Source: a virus
IMG/VR virus record: IMGVR_UViG_3300021354_000017
Location: 1 to 35,776 of that record
Strand: one strand, 5' to 3'
Length of the DNA stretch: 35,776 nt
Positions 15,654-25,227 of the stretch are shown in pieces. Position 1 is the stretch's first letter. Each line of letters starts with the position of its first letter. Made by a program: the position numbers and the translations under genes. The notes beneath the pieces were generated by a model. That model saw only the letters and a program-made list of their open reading frames with translations. It searched no databases and was not told where the DNA came from.

Positions 15654-17207
15654 ATGGCAGATATTAAAAGCGTTTCCACTCGTAAACAGTTGCGAGTATT
15701 CCTACAACCGGGCGGTGCAAATATTCAAAATGGGTTGATTTTCTCTGGCTTAAACGGGGGGCAAGTCCAAATTACGGGAGTTTCACATCCCCTTGTAGGC
15801 GGGCGCGACCCGATTACTGTATTCAATCCAGCAAAAGCAGGGGAGTATTCAATCGTTGGCGAGACTATTAGTCCTCCGGGATTTCCTGAAATGTCGCTTG
15901 AGATTTACGAACTGTTGCAGGGCGTTCCGCTACCGGACGTGCTTGGCACTTGCCCCATCAACATTTATGAAATCAAGGGTAATTGTGCCGACCTGACTGA
16001 CCACCTAAACGGTTGGAAGGGCGGTAACGTTCGGGTATATTCCAATTTCAAGCCAAATAATGTTGACCCCGGCGATAGAACATCGTGGGGGGACGATGCG
16101 CCCTTATCTTTCAAAATGGACGGACCTGTCTTAACTCAATATTCGGTAGGCTCGCTAGGCTTTCAAACTCAGGGCTTAACCCTTACCGGGGCGCAATATG
16201 GGAACGATGTAACCTACGCTACATCTGAAGTTTGTGGCAATTGCGGGACTGCTAATGATGGTACTAAATTAATCTATGTAGCATTAGCCGCATCGACTAC
16301 CTCGCCGGGCGCAAAGCCAAACGTAGCATACACCCTAAACGGTGGCGCGACTTGGTTGACCTCGCAAGTATCTAGCGCGGCGGTCGCAGAAGATTTGAAC
16401 ACAATTAAAGTAATCGGCAACTACTTAGTTGTAACCTCTAAAACAGGTGGCGGTTCTTCTACCTCAGCACTCCACTATGCCACTATCGGATTAACAGGCG
16501 CACCCGGCACTTGGACTAAAGTTGTTACTGGTTTTGTGGGTGGTAGTGGTGTAAACGATGTTTATGTAGCAGCACCAAACGAGATTTACATGGTGGGGGA
16601 CGCTGGTTACATATACAAATCTACCGATATTACCGCGGGCGTATCTGTAATCAATGCGGGGGCTACTACCGCTAACGCCCTTAGTCGGGTTTTCGGCAGG
16701 CAAGGCGTGATTTATACAGGTGGCGCAAGTAGCACTATCATCAAATCCAGTAACGGCGGTCAAACTTGGGCTGCTACAACTACCGCGCCAACCGCAGGGG
16801 CTGTGACCTATAACGCTGTCGAAGTCCTGAGCGACTTGATTTGTTGGATAGGGACTAGCACTGGCAAGCTGTTTAGCACAGTAAACGGGGGGGAGAGTTG
16901 GAACGAGTTTACCGCGCTAGCTGGCGTAACCGCGATTGACGATGTCTATTTTGCAACGCCTGAAGTCGGATACGTTTCCGGCACACTGGCGGGCGCGGCT
17001 TATCTGTTCGCAACCTTCACGGGCGGGGTATCTTGGACTAATACACAACCTCGTTTGGTTGGTCTTGGGACAGCCGCTCAGTACAAACGCATTACCGCGC
17101 CGGACGCAGGGCGTGAAACTATCCAAGCTAACAACTTGGCGATTGCGGGTATCTTGACCGCTTCGACTACTGGGGTGGTGAGTTTGGGCAAGGCTCAGAT
17201 TATCTAG
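15654..17207 (+). CDS. Major tail tube protein with C-terminal BNR/Ycf48-like propeller
   Basis: 517 residues with an excellent AAGGAG site. The first ~195 residues (ITGVSHPLVGGRDPITVFNP, then SLEIYELLQG) fit a tail tube subunit, and the gene lies where the major tail gene is expected. Residues ~200-500 contain repeats with Asp-box-like turns: NGGATW (about 228), NGGQTW (about 366), NGGESW (about 411) and TGGVSW (about 456), with DVYVAAPNEIYMVGDAGYIYKS between, resembling Ycf48/BNR propellers. If the tube is a polymer of this protein, propellers would stud the whole tail surface and could bind host sugars or envelope. A tail-tip role for the protein is the alternative. Confidence 0.65.
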   Translation: MADIKSVSTRKQLRVFLQPGGANIQNGLIFSGLNGGQVQITGVSHPLVGGRDPITVFNPAKAGEYSIVGETISPPGFPEMSLEIYELLQGVPLPDVLGTCPINIYEIKGNCADLTDHLNGWKGGNVRVYSNFKPNNVDPGDRTSWGDDAPLSFKMDGPVLTQYSVGSLGFQTQGLTLTGAQYGNDVTYATSEVCGNCGTANDGTKLIYVALAASTTSPGAKPNVAYTLNGGATWLTSQVSSAAVAEDLNTIKVIGNYLVVTSKTGGGSSTSALHYATIGLTGAPGTWTKVVTGFVGGSGVNDVYVAAPNEIYMVGDAGYIYKSTDITAGVSVINAGATTANALSRVFGRQGVIYTGGASSTIIKSSNGGQTWAATTTAPTAGAVTYNAVEVLSDLICWIGTSTGKLFSTVNGGESWNEFTALAGVTAIDDVYFATPEVGYVSGTLAGAAYLFATFTGGVSWTNTQPRLVGLGTAAQYKRITAPDAGRETIQANNLAIAGILTASTTGVVSLGKAQII

Positions 17208-17221
17208 ACAAAAATGTAATT

Positions 17222-17306
17222 GTAACTGGAGTAACTGAAGAAAGTACCTTTTCTCTATATTAATTTCTGGTATTAAAAAGGGTAAACCTCCAGTTACGAC
17301 AGTTAC
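17222..17306. repeat. Long inverted repeat between tail tube and chaperone genes
   Basis: GTAACTGGAG (17222-17231) matches CTCCAGTTAC (17288-17297). A second GTAACTG (17231-17237) matches CAGTTAC (17300-17306). The 50-base AT-rich interior has no gene. It may act as terminator-like mRNA structure after the abundant tube gene or as a two-site operator. A weak promoter (TTACGA 17294-17299, TATATT 17318-17323) overlaps its right arm. Confidence 0.5.
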
Positions 17307-17347
17307 AAAATAGATAATATATTTGTAAAGGGAAAGAGGAGGAAACA

Positions 17348-17809
17348 ATGTCTGTATTCGAACTAAAAAATGGAATGCTGCTTGAGATACTACCTGTCAA
17401 CAAGATGTTATTACTACCTATTCGAGAAAAGTTTCAAGACCCACCAAAACCACCAGCGCCAATTAACCACACAGCACAAGGTGACTTTGAGAACCCGGAT
17501 GACCCTGAGTACGAGAAAATATTAGCTTTGTGGGAACTGCAAAAGCAAGAAGTTATTCAAGATGTTTATGTCGAGTTCGGTATAGAAGATTTTGACTTTG
17601 ACTTAAGCAAGGTTGAAAAGCATCGCGCTAAATTCAAAAAGCTTTTTGATACCGAACTAACTAAATCGGACAAGCGCGTGTTCTTGGAATTTATCGCTTG
17701 TCAGGATGAGGACGAGTACAGCCGATTATTGACTGAGATTACCAAAGTATCCGAGCCAACCGCCGCTTTAGGAGAGACGGCGCGGGAAATGTTTCCAGCT
17801 AACGTATAG
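17348..17809 (+). CDS. Tail assembly chaperone, short form (gpG-like)
   Basis: 153 residues behind a near-perfect GAGGAGG site. Acidic and helical, with a Pro-rich insert (DPPKPPAPI, about residue 35), it lies between tail tube and tape measure, the fixed place of the lambda G/T type chaperones. These hold the tape measure protein during tail assembly and are absent from the virion. The following frame at 17772-18017 has no convincing start of its own, which supports frameshift expression as in most tailed phages. Confidence 0.7.
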   Translation: MSVFELKNGMLLEILPVNKMLLLPIREKFQDPPKPPAPINHTAQGDFENPDDPEYEKILALWELQKQEVIQDVYVEFGIEDFDFDLSKVEKHRAKFKKLFDTELTKSDKRVFLEFIACQDEDEYSRLLTEITKVSEPTAALGETAREMFPANV

Positions 17810-18017
17810 GGGCAGGGATATATTCAGCTACCGCTTGCCGGATGAAGGGTTCTTGGCAAGCAATCTGTATATGGAATTTAACGCCGCGATAGCTGCCGGC
17901 TATAAGCCACATGAATTTTATGAACTATCTATCCAGTGGCAAGCGGCGGTAATAGGTTGGTATCAAGCGAAAAATCAAGTCGAAGGTGTTCAGCACTATT
18001 TACCGGCTAAGAGGTAA
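17772..18017 (+). CDS. Tail assembly chaperone frameshift extension (gpGT-like)
   Basis: This frame is open from 17772 and encodes a segment with SYRLPDEGFLASNLYMEF, SIQWQAAVIGWYQAKNQ and a basic end, ending 3 bases before the tape measure start. Moving from the first frame needs a +1 (or -2) shift between 17772 and 17809. The best site is TTTC at 17792-17795, where tRNA-Phe on TTT could re-pair with TTC before CAG. The fused product would be about 222 residues. A separate start (TTG 17835 or ATG 17871) lacks a good ribosome site. Confidence 0.6.
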   Translation, partial: ERRRGKCFQLTYRGRDIFSYRLPDEGFLASNLYMEFNAAIAAGYKPHEFYELSIQWQAAVIGWYQAKNQVEGVQHYLPAKR

Positions 18018-18020
18018 AGA

Positions 18021-21000
18021 ATGGCGAGTAATAGCGTAGTAGTCCAATTAGCAATAGACGGGCAACAAAAGGTTGAAAGCGCATTAAAGTCAGTCCAAAA
18101 CTCAGTCAAGGACACGGGTAGCGCGGTTGACTATCTTAATTCTAAAGCCTCCGGAATTAACAAGCTTGGTGATAGTTTCGCCTCGGTTGGAAGTGCGGCG
18201 GGTAACGCTCTAAAGAATATAGCGCAAGTTGGCATAGCCGCAACTGCCGCTGGTGCGGCGGCGGCAGGTGCTTTTCTTTTTAAGGGTGTTCAGGGAGTTG
18301 CACAATTTGAAGATTACAACGTTCAATTCACCACCCTCATTAAAAACTCGGCTGATTTTAAGGCTAGAAACGCTGGGGTAACCGATGCGTTAAAGCTAAA
18401 TGCAGAAGCATCAAAAGACGCTGCTAAAGAAATGGAAAACCTATCCACCTTTGCCGCGACTACTCCGTTTGAATTGCCTCAAGTTGTTGATGCTGCAAAG
18501 ACTTTGCGTGGCTTTGGTTTAGCCGCAGATGATACCGCTGCAAGGTTTGGGTTTTCCAAAGACGAAATACTCCGAATAACGGGCGATGTTTCCGCTGGTA
18601 CTGGCGCTGACTTTCAAGAGATGTCTGTCAATATTGGCAAGTTTTCTAGCGGTGCAACGGGCGAGGCTATAGCACGTTTTCAAGAGTTGGGTATAGTCAC
18701 CAAAAATGAACTTGAGGGGATGGGGTTAAACTTTGATAAGGGCGGCTCACTTATCATCAACTCCCAACAAGATTTGGATAACGCTACAGGCGTTGTACTT
18801 GAAGCCATGAAGGGCAAGTATGGCGGTCTAATGGATGCACAATCCCAAACCTTTAACGGCATGTTATCCAACGTGCAGGACTTTATCGGGCAAGCGGGTA
18901 GAACCTTATCACAGCCTATTTTTGACAAGCTTAAAGACGGACTAAAATCCGCAATGGATTTTATCGCATCGCCCGTTGGTAAAGTCGCAATCGCTGACCT
19001 TGCTACCAAAGTCGGGCAAGCGGTTGATTTTATGGTAGCGGCATTTAACAAGATTGCGCCCATAGTTGGCGCGGCGGTTGGCACTGTCATAGAGTGGATT
19101 GGGACGATTGTAACAGCTATTCAAACTAATATGCCGGGCATTGAAGATTTAGGAACGGTAATCGGTAATGTATTTAGTGGTATAAGCACAGTAATTGGGG
19201 AGGTTGTCGGGTTTATCTCGGATAACCTTGATACCGTTATAGCAGCTTTAACCAGTTTCGGGCAGATAGCAGCCCAAATAATTCAAGGTGTAATCTCAAT
19301 CTTTCAATCGATGGAAGGAACGCTTGGCGGTATTCTTGACGTAATAGCCTTTGCGCTTGGTAAGACTAACGAGGCTATCAAGATATTTGGGGTGGCGTGG
19401 GAACGGGCGGGGAAAACCGTTATGCAGATGTCGTTTCTAATCGAGATGGCATTTACTCAGATGCAGAATTGGATTATTGACGGGATAAACGGAATAATTC
19501 GGGCTGTTAATTTCTTAATAGATGGGTTTAACGCCGTGGCGGGTGTGGTTGGTATAGAAGCAATACCAAAGATAGGGGAATTAGGTCAAGTATCTTTTAA
19601 CAGTGCCGAGGCTTTAGACCGCTTAGGATTAGCTGGCGATGGCGCGGCAAGCGGTCTAGCAAACGCGGGAAACGAAGGTGCTGGTGCGGTAGTTGGGATA
19701 GATGCAGCGGGGGCAGCGGCTGATAGAAACTTTGCAAAATTAACCGCCTTGCGAGATGCCTTAGGGGGCTTTGCCGCTGAGGGTACTTTGTTTGGAAACG
19801 TATTAGGCGCGGCGCAAGATAAGCAAAAAGGTATATCGGATTTATCTAAAAGTGCCTCAGATGCCGCATCTCAAACGGGCGAGTTAATGACTTCAAAATC
19901 AGTCGCTACAATGCCAAAAATAATAAAGCCCGTATCAACAGGCGGGGGAGGCGGTGGAGGCGGTGCTAAAGAAGAAAAGCCTGTTGACCCACTCCAAGCG
20001 GCTCTTGACCTTGCATCGAAGTTAAGCGCGGCGGGCAAAGCCCTAACCGAAATAAACGTTTACAAGTCAATCAGTATGGAAGCCCTGACCGCTTTTAACA
20101 ACGACATGACCGCACTAGTCAAGATGTTTGTAGCGGCGGCTTCCAAGTTTACAACAGAGGCGATTAAGGGTAGCGGTGAGTATATTGACGCGGCGGGCAA
20201 GATTGCCGATGCCGCTGGAAAAATGGTTGGAGTTCTCGGAAAGATAAAGGACTACAAATCCATAGCGGTAGAAAACCTAACCGCTTTTATGGAGGATACC
20301 GTCTCACTGAGCAAAGCCTTTATGCAAGCGGGTCAACAGTTTTCAATTGAGATGTTGCAAGCGGGAATCTTGTACTCGCAAACCGTTTCGGCTATTGGCG
20401 ATGGCTTAGGCAAGATGGCAGATGGTCTAATCAAAATAAAAGACTACGCACAACTAAGCAAATCCAGCATTGACGGCTTTGTAGCCGATATGCGAATTAT
20501 GACTGAGGCTTTTGGTAGGGCGGGTCAAGAATTTCCTAGCGCAATGCTAGATTCCGCTTCCAAGTTTGCAACCGCTACAAATCCGCTTGGCGAAACAATC
20601 GGTAAGTTTGTTGATGGGCTAGTCAAGATGAAAGACTACGCCGGGCTGTCACAGCGTAGCATAGATATGTTCGTTCGCGACATGCGAATAATGGTAGAGG
20701 CGTTCTATCGTGCGGGGCAGGAAATACCAAACGAACTACAGAAAGCGGCAGAAGAGTTTGCTAAATCGGCGGGAACAGTTGGAGACACTTTAAGTAAATC
20801 AGTAGATGCTTTTGTAAAGATACAGGACTTAAAAGACATCCCGGCGCAAAAGATACAAATGTTGGTTGACGGTATCAAGCTGGCAGTCAGTTTGACGCAA
20901 GTAGCGGCAAGCACAATGGAAAACGAGATGCTAGAAAAGGTCGGGCTGTTTGGCGAGGCGACCGGAAAGCTTTTTGACGGCTTCTCAAAAGCTATGACAG

Positions 21001-21710
21001 TTTTTGAGGGCTTGCAAAAGTATGTTGCAGTTGCGCCAAATGTTATTCAATCTTTTGTTGATAATATCATCTTTACTGTGACCATTACCGATGGCTTGGT
21101 GCAAAAAACCGATAAAGATTTAATAGAGCGCGTTTCAAAGTTTGGTGACGCGGTTGGCAAGATATTCGATAACCTGAAAAAGGCGATGGATACCTTCGCC
21201 GGGCTATCCGGGATGAAAAACAACCCTGCGGACGGTATCAAAACCTTGATTGATGGTATTGCAAACGCAATTATTCAGATGGGCGGGGCGCAAACTAAAG
21301 CAGATGCTTTCTTGACCGCAGCCACCAACTTTGCCAATACTATGAAACAAGCATCGGATAAAATTCAGGAAGGCTTGCAATCCAGCGGAGCGGCTAGTGG
21401 TGCTACCAATTCCAGCACGGGCGGCACGAATAGTAATAGTACACCAAAGTATGCCAGTGGAACATCGTTTCATCCCGGTGGCGTGGCGTTAGTTGGTGAG
21501 CGGGGTGCTGAGCTAATCAGTATGCCCCGCGGTACTCAAGTAATACCATCTTGGACTACCGCCGCAATCTTAAACACCTTGCGCCCTAATCAGTCCAATA
21601 ATAACTATACCAATTCTAACGCTAACAACTACAACCTAACCATCAATGCGCCCGTGTCTGTGGATAACTCTTCGGCAAGCTTTGAATTTATGAGGGCAAT
21701 GGCAAGATGA
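18021..21710 (+). CDS. Tape measure protein
   Basis: 1229 residues. It sets tail length and forms part of the DNA ejection channel; by the usual rule of about 0.15 nm per residue the tail would be near 185 nm. The N-terminal third is Ala/Gly-rich with helical segments (SVGSAAGNALKNIAQVGIAA, then AAGAFLFKGV). Hydrophobic stretches lie around 330-460, a Gly-rich linker at 641-650, seven 64-residue helical repeats at 681-1128, and a C-terminal PGGVALVGERGAELISMPRG (about 1151-1170) typical of siphovirus tape measures. No lysozyme or peptidase motif was seen, so peptidoglycan cutting must come from another tail protein. It follows the chaperones by 3 bases. Confidence 0.9.
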   Translation: MASNSVVVQLAIDGQQKVESALKSVQNSVKDTGSAVDYLNSKASGINKLGDSFASVGSAAGNALKNIAQVGIAATAAGAAAAGAFLFKGVQGVAQFEDYNVQFTTLIKNSADFKARNAGVTDALKLNAEASKDAAKEMENLSTFAATTPFELPQVVDAAKTLRGFGLAADDTAARFGFSKDEILRITGDVSAGTGADFQEMSVNIGKFSSGATGEAIARFQELGIVTKNELEGMGLNFDKGGSLIINSQQDLDNATGVVLEAMKGKYGGLMDAQSQTFNGMLSNVQDFIGQAGRTLSQPIFDKLKDGLKSAMDFIASPVGKVAIADLATKVGQAVDFMVAAFNKIAPIVGAAVGTVIEWIGTIVTAIQTNMPGIEDLGTVIGNVFSGISTVIGEVVGFISDNLDTVIAALTSFGQIAAQIIQGVISIFQSMEGTLGGILDVIAFALGKTNEAIKIFGVAWERAGKTVMQMSFLIEMAFTQMQNWIIDGINGIIRAVNFLIDGFNAVAGVVGIEAIPKIGELGQVSFNSAEALDRLGLAGDGAASGLANAGNEGAGAVVGIDAAGAAADRNFAKLTALRDALGGFAAEGTLFGNVLGAAQDKQKGISDLSKSASDAASQTGELMTSKSVATMPKIIKPVSTGGGGGGGGAKEEKPVDPLQAALDLASKLSAAGKALTEINVYKSISMEALTAFNNDMTALVKMFVAAASKFTTEAIKGSGEYIDAAGKIADAAGKMVGVLGKIKDYKSIAVENLTAFMEDTVSLSKAFMQAGQQFSIEMLQAGILYSQTVSAIGDGLGKMADGLIKIKDYAQLSKSSIDGFVADMRIMTEAFGRAGQEFPSAMLDSASKFATATNPLGETIGKFVDGLVKMKDYAGLSQRSIDMFVRDMRIMVEAFYRAGQEIPNELQKAAEEFAKSAGTVGDTLSKSVDAFVKIQDLKDIPAQKIQMLVDGIKLAVSLTQVAASTMENEMLEKVGLFGEATGKLFDGFSKAMTVFEGLQKYVAVAPNVIQSFVDNIIFTVTITDGLVQKTDKDLIERVSKFGDAVGKIFDNLKKAMDTFAGLSGMKNNPADGIKTLIDGIANAIIQMGGAQTKADAFLTAATNFANTMKQASDKIQEGLQSSGAASGATNSSTGGTNSNSTPKYASGTSFHPGGVALVGERGAELISMPRGTQVIPSWTTAAILNTLRPNQSNNNYTNSNANNYNLTINAPVSVDNSSASFEFMRAMAR
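20061..21404 (+). repeat. Seven 192-bp (64-residue) repeats in the tape measure gene
   Basis: Equivalent codons occur at 20061, 20253, 20445, 20637, 20829, 21021 and 21213, always exactly 192 bp apart. At the protein level the repeat start reads K(I)xDY or a variant, followed by a Ser/Pro step, I/L-x-x-F/L, then a long amphipathic helix (for example KSIAVENLTAF, AQLSKSSIDGF, AGLSQRSIDMF). Copies 3 and 4 are closest. DNA identity between most copies is low, so the period is kept by selection and not by recent duplication. Confidence 0.85.
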
Positions 21711-24121
21711 GAAATCAAGCAAGGCGTATACTACCGCCGATAAAAAATGGGTACGAACTGACAGAAGGAAGGTGGCTATTAATCTCGCCACAAGCAACTA
21801 CAAATCTACTAGTCAATCCCTCTTGGGAAAATGCCCCCAATGGTTCCGAGATAGTAGTCACATCGAATGGGACGGCATCCCGCGTTACGACTGTGCAAAC
21901 GCAAGGGTCAACAAGTCTTAAACTTGTGCCAACTACAGCCGCTTTAAGCTACGTTGGTTTGGTAGTAAAGAATACTTCGTTAGGTTTAGTGGGGGCTACT
22001 TTCTATAGCTGGTCTTTTGATATAAAAGGTAATCCGGGAGAGATATTTAACTTCGAAGCCCTTTCAGGTTCAGGGGGGAGTGCAGGGGGGACTATGGGGG
22101 GCATATATCTTTATCGACTGGAGGGCGGTTGGCAAAGAATAGAAGTCCCCTTCAATACTTTATCGGCAGTCTCGCTTGACTATGAATTTAGAATTACTAA
22201 GACTAGTGCAACCACACAACTATATTATACCGATGCGTGGCAGGTTGAAGCAGGCAAAGCAACTACTTACATCGATGGCGATATGCCTGCGGGGCAATGG
22301 CAAGGCACGATACACAATTCGCAAACCTACCGCCCTTACGATATTGATGGCGTATCAGATATGGGCGGTAGGGCGTACAACTTAACGGCGGACTTGGGAT
22401 TTAGGGTCAAAGCTATACATGGCGCAGGGATGCCACAACTGGAAAATGTAGCCACGCCTTACGGGGGATTGTCGGGCGCACTCTACCAACGCACACTTGC
22501 AAAACCACGCGTGATAACCTTAGGTGGTCGATTAGAAGCTAATAGTCTGTTTGAGTTGCAAACCAAAAGACAAAATCTAATCTCGTTACTGGCTCCAGAT
22601 AACGCTATGCAGCAAGCCAATAAATTAACGCTACGTTACAAAGTGGAGGGCGGGGGTAATTGGGTTGAGACGCAAGTATATTATTCCAGTGGCATGGAGG
22701 GCATGACTGACAATATAAATGCAGAAGATATTGCCCTGAATTTTATCGAGATGATACCCCAACAATGGCGGGAACTTTACGCAACTAGAAAGAGCTGTGG
22801 GAAGGGCGTTTTGTTAAACGCTAATGGGTTATGTAAACGTACCCCCTCGAAGGGGTGGGTTGGTATGGGCGGCGGCGGGCAGGCTAGGTACATAGCCCGC
22901 GGCGTGGACAATAAAATATATACCGCTCCAACGCTCAATAGTCCGGTATACTCGTTTGATGGTACAACCGCCACTGCAATAGGCGCGAATGTAAATGCGG
23001 ATGCTTATTGTATCCTGCCGGGCAGCACTGCGGGTACTTTTTATCTAGGGGGGGACTTTACAAATTTAGTAGTAGCAAGCCCACGCCTTGTATATTATGA
23101 TGGTGCTTCTTATACCGCGATGTCGACCGGGGCGGACGGCATCGTTACCGAAATGGTACGCGCGAATAATGGTGATATATATATGACTGGATATTTTACA
23201 ACTATTGGGGGTGTTGCTTGCAACCGAATAGCAAAATATTCAGGTGGTGTTTTTACTCCGCTTGGTACTGGATTAAACCAAGCGGGGAGAGGATTGCTGA
23301 TTGGAAAAGATGGGTATCTTTATGTTGTTGGAAATTTTACTACCGCTAACGGGGTAGCTGTGACCGGCGTAGCAAAATGGACGGGGGCAACGTTTACAAG
23401 CTTTCCATACGGAGGTTGGTCGTATCCTTTGTCCGGTATTTTCCAAGACGCGGGTGTTTTCATATATGTCACAACGGGTGGCGGGCTGGTTAAATATAAC
23501 GGCACGTCCTGGGAAAATATTACTTACAGCAGCTCTGGCGGTAATACGCAAGGACTTGCCCGCGATAGTAATAATAGTATATATAGTGTGGCTGTTGCGA
23601 CTAGTCTGTTTTCTGGCATACTAATGCAATATTTAGGTAACTCATGGATACCAGGAGACATGGTAAATCAGGGGGGGGCTAACAGTTCGCTGTATATAGA
23701 AAATAATATTATATACCTGGGAGGTGCCGGGACGGCGGCGGAGACAACTGACATACCGTACCACGGTACCTCAAATGCATATCCGCAAATTGTTATCACA
23801 GGTCCCGGCAGGATTTTACGGATAGATAATCTTAATACAGGCAAGCTACTTGCATTTAATTACACGCTTTTAGCGGGGGAGGTCGCAACCTTAGACCTGA
23901 CACCCGCTAACCTGAAGTTTACATCCAACCTGTTAGGCAATGTAATCGGTAATATCTTGTCGGGTAGTGACTTGACCGGATTTAGTCTTGTGCCAAATAA
24001 TGACCCTCTAGCAAATGGCGCGAATAAAATCAGCGTATTAATGACAGGTACTTCCGCCGCGAGTAAGGTTGAGATGATTTACAAACCAACCTATCAGGGC
24101 GTGGAAGGTAGTGTGTACTAA
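21707..24121 (+). CDS. Distal tail protein (Dit-like) with CBM-like and propeller insertions
   Basis: 804 residues, ATGA overlap with the tape measure gene. The Dit core is split: residues 1-30, about 195-375 (QWQGTIHNSQTYRPYDIDGV, TLGGRLEANSLFELQTKRQN, FIEMIPQQWREL) and 700-804 (PGRILRIDNLNTGKLLAFNY onward, the usual C-terminal galectin-like part). Inserted at about 34-190 is a jelly-roll carbohydrate-binding-like module (NLLVNPSWENAPNG near its start, TDAWQVEAGKATTYIDGD at its end). At about 380-695 there is a propeller of repeats such as FDGTTATAIG and YFTTIGGVACNRIAKYSGG. This hexameric tail-tip protein could bind cell-wall sugars through both inserts. Confidence 0.75.
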   Translation: MRNQARRILPPIKNGYELTEGRWLLISPQATTNLLVNPSWENAPNGSEIVVTSNGTASRVTTVQTQGSTSLKLVPTTAALSYVGLVVKNTSLGLVGATFYSWSFDIKGNPGEIFNFEALSGSGGSAGGTMGGIYLYRLEGGWQRIEVPFNTLSAVSLDYEFRITKTSATTQLYYTDAWQVEAGKATTYIDGDMPAGQWQGTIHNSQTYRPYDIDGVSDMGGRAYNLTADLGFRVKAIHGAGMPQLENVATPYGGLSGALYQRTLAKPRVITLGGRLEANSLFELQTKRQNLISLLAPDNAMQQANKLTLRYKVEGGGNWVETQVYYSSGMEGMTDNINAEDIALNFIEMIPQQWRELYATRKSCGKGVLLNANGLCKRTPSKGWVGMGGGGQARYIARGVDNKIYTAPTLNSPVYSFDGTTATAIGANVNADAYCILPGSTAGTFYLGGDFTNLVVASPRLVYYDGASYTAMSTGADGIVTEMVRANNGDIYMTGYFTTIGGVACNRIAKYSGGVFTPLGTGLNQAGRGLLIGKDGYLYVVGNFTTANGVAVTGVAKWTGATFTSFPYGGWSYPLSGIFQDAGVFIYVTTGGGLVKYNGTSWENITYSSSGGNTQGLARDSNNSIYSVAVATSLFSGILMQYLGNSWIPGDMVNQGGANSSLYIENNIIYLGGAGTAAETTDIPYHGTSNAYPQIVITGPGRILRIDNLNTGKLLAFNYTLLAGEVATLDLTPANLKFTSNLLGNVIGNILSGSDLTGFSLVPNNDPLANGANKISVLMTGTSAASKVEMIYKPTYQGVEGSVY

Positions 24122-25227
24122 TGCCGTCAGCTTATCAGGTAAAAATCCTTACACCTTACGGAGTTCAACTCGCGGCAGTAGACGACTTTATTAAGCTACA
24201 AATGACCCGCAAGATAAACGATGTTGGCGCGTTTAGTATGACTCTGCCACAGAAATATAACGACCTCGCCAACGCTGACAATATGATTGAGATTTGGCGC
24301 AAGGCAGAGCGAGGGACTTGGAAACTATGGGGCGACACTCGTTTCTTCTTGCAAAATAAAAAACTTTACTCAGGCTCAAACAGTGAAAAACTGCTTGATA
24401 TTAGTGGGCAAGATGCAATCGGGTTACTGGCAAGGCGTGGCGTGTCTTACTATTCCGGTTCAGCGCAATCCGAAAAAGTAGCGGTCGCGGCGGACAACCT
24501 TTTGAAAGATATTGTGGATGAAAACTTTGGCGCAAGTGCAACGGACACTGCCAGAAGTATAGCTACTTACTTAACAATACAGCCTGATTTTACACTAGCG
24601 CCCGTGCTAAGCAAAGATTTTGCGTGGCGAAATGTGCTTGAAGTGCTACGGGAAATTGCCCAAACCTCGACAGGGGCGGGGACTTACCTTGCGTTCGATG
24701 TAGTTGCAACCGAAAACAGCATGTTTGAGTTCCGCACCTACACCGGGCAACGTGGTATAGATAAACGTTTTTCAGGCACGAATCAGCAAGTAGTAATCTT
24801 ATCGGAAGATAATGGAAGTTTGGGCAGCGCTGCGCTGGAAGAAAACTACCTTGACGAAAAGACTTTTGTGTATGCACTTGGGCAAGGCGAGGGCGCGGCA
24901 CGTGCCTATTCCTCCTCCAGCGATGCCGCCCGCATTGGTATCAGCCCGTTTGGTAGGATTGAGATTATGCGTGATAGCCGCAGTACTGGGGATACCACTT
25001 CACTGACGGGGGAAGCGTTTGCAGCACTAAAAGAATATAAATTTAAGCGCATCTTTTCAGGCAAGTTTCTTGACACCCTCGCTTACCGTTACGGAGTAGA
25101 GGTTGAATGGGGAGATAGGGTAACAGCGCAATACGCCAACCAGACTTTTGATGTGCTTTTAGACATTGTAAGTATTACGATGCAAGCGGGGAAAGAGACA
25201 ATCGAGATGGCGGTACGGAATGAATGA
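24121..25227 (+). CDS. Tail hub protein, siphovirus ReqiPepy6 Gp37-like
   Basis: 368 residues starting at a TAATG overlap. The protein matches the plan of the Gp37-like/Tal family: an N-terminal DFIKLQMTRKINDVGAFSMT, IWRKAERGTWKLWGDTRFF, SGQDAIGLLARRGVSYY, a middle helical part with FAWRNVLEVLREIAQ, and a late VEVEWGDRVTAQYANQTFD. In siphoviruses it forms the trimeric hub under the Dit hexamer that plugs the tail. No enzymatic motif is evident. Confidence 0.8.
   Translation: MPSAYQVKILTPYGVQLAAVDDFIKLQMTRKINDVGAFSMTLPQKYNDLANADNMIEIWRKAERGTWKLWGDTRFFLQNKKLYSGSNSEKLLDISGQDAIGLLARRGVSYYSGSAQSEKVAVAADNLLKDIVDENFGASATDTARSIATYLTIQPDFTLAPVLSKDFAWRNVLEVLREIAQTSTGAGTYLAFDVVATENSMFEFRTYTGQRGIDKRFSGTNQQVVILSEDNGSLGSAALEENYLDEKTFVYALGQGEGAARAYSSSSDAARIGISPFGRIEIMRDSRSTGDTTSLTGEAFAALKEYKFKRIFSGKFLDTLAYRYGVEVEWGDRVTAQYANQTFDVLLDIVSITMQAGKETIEMAVRNE

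Noticed and set aside
16917-17348. Minus-strand open frame across the tail tube gene end
   Set aside because: Covers the inverted repeat and promoter region and encodes no motif; no ribosome site.
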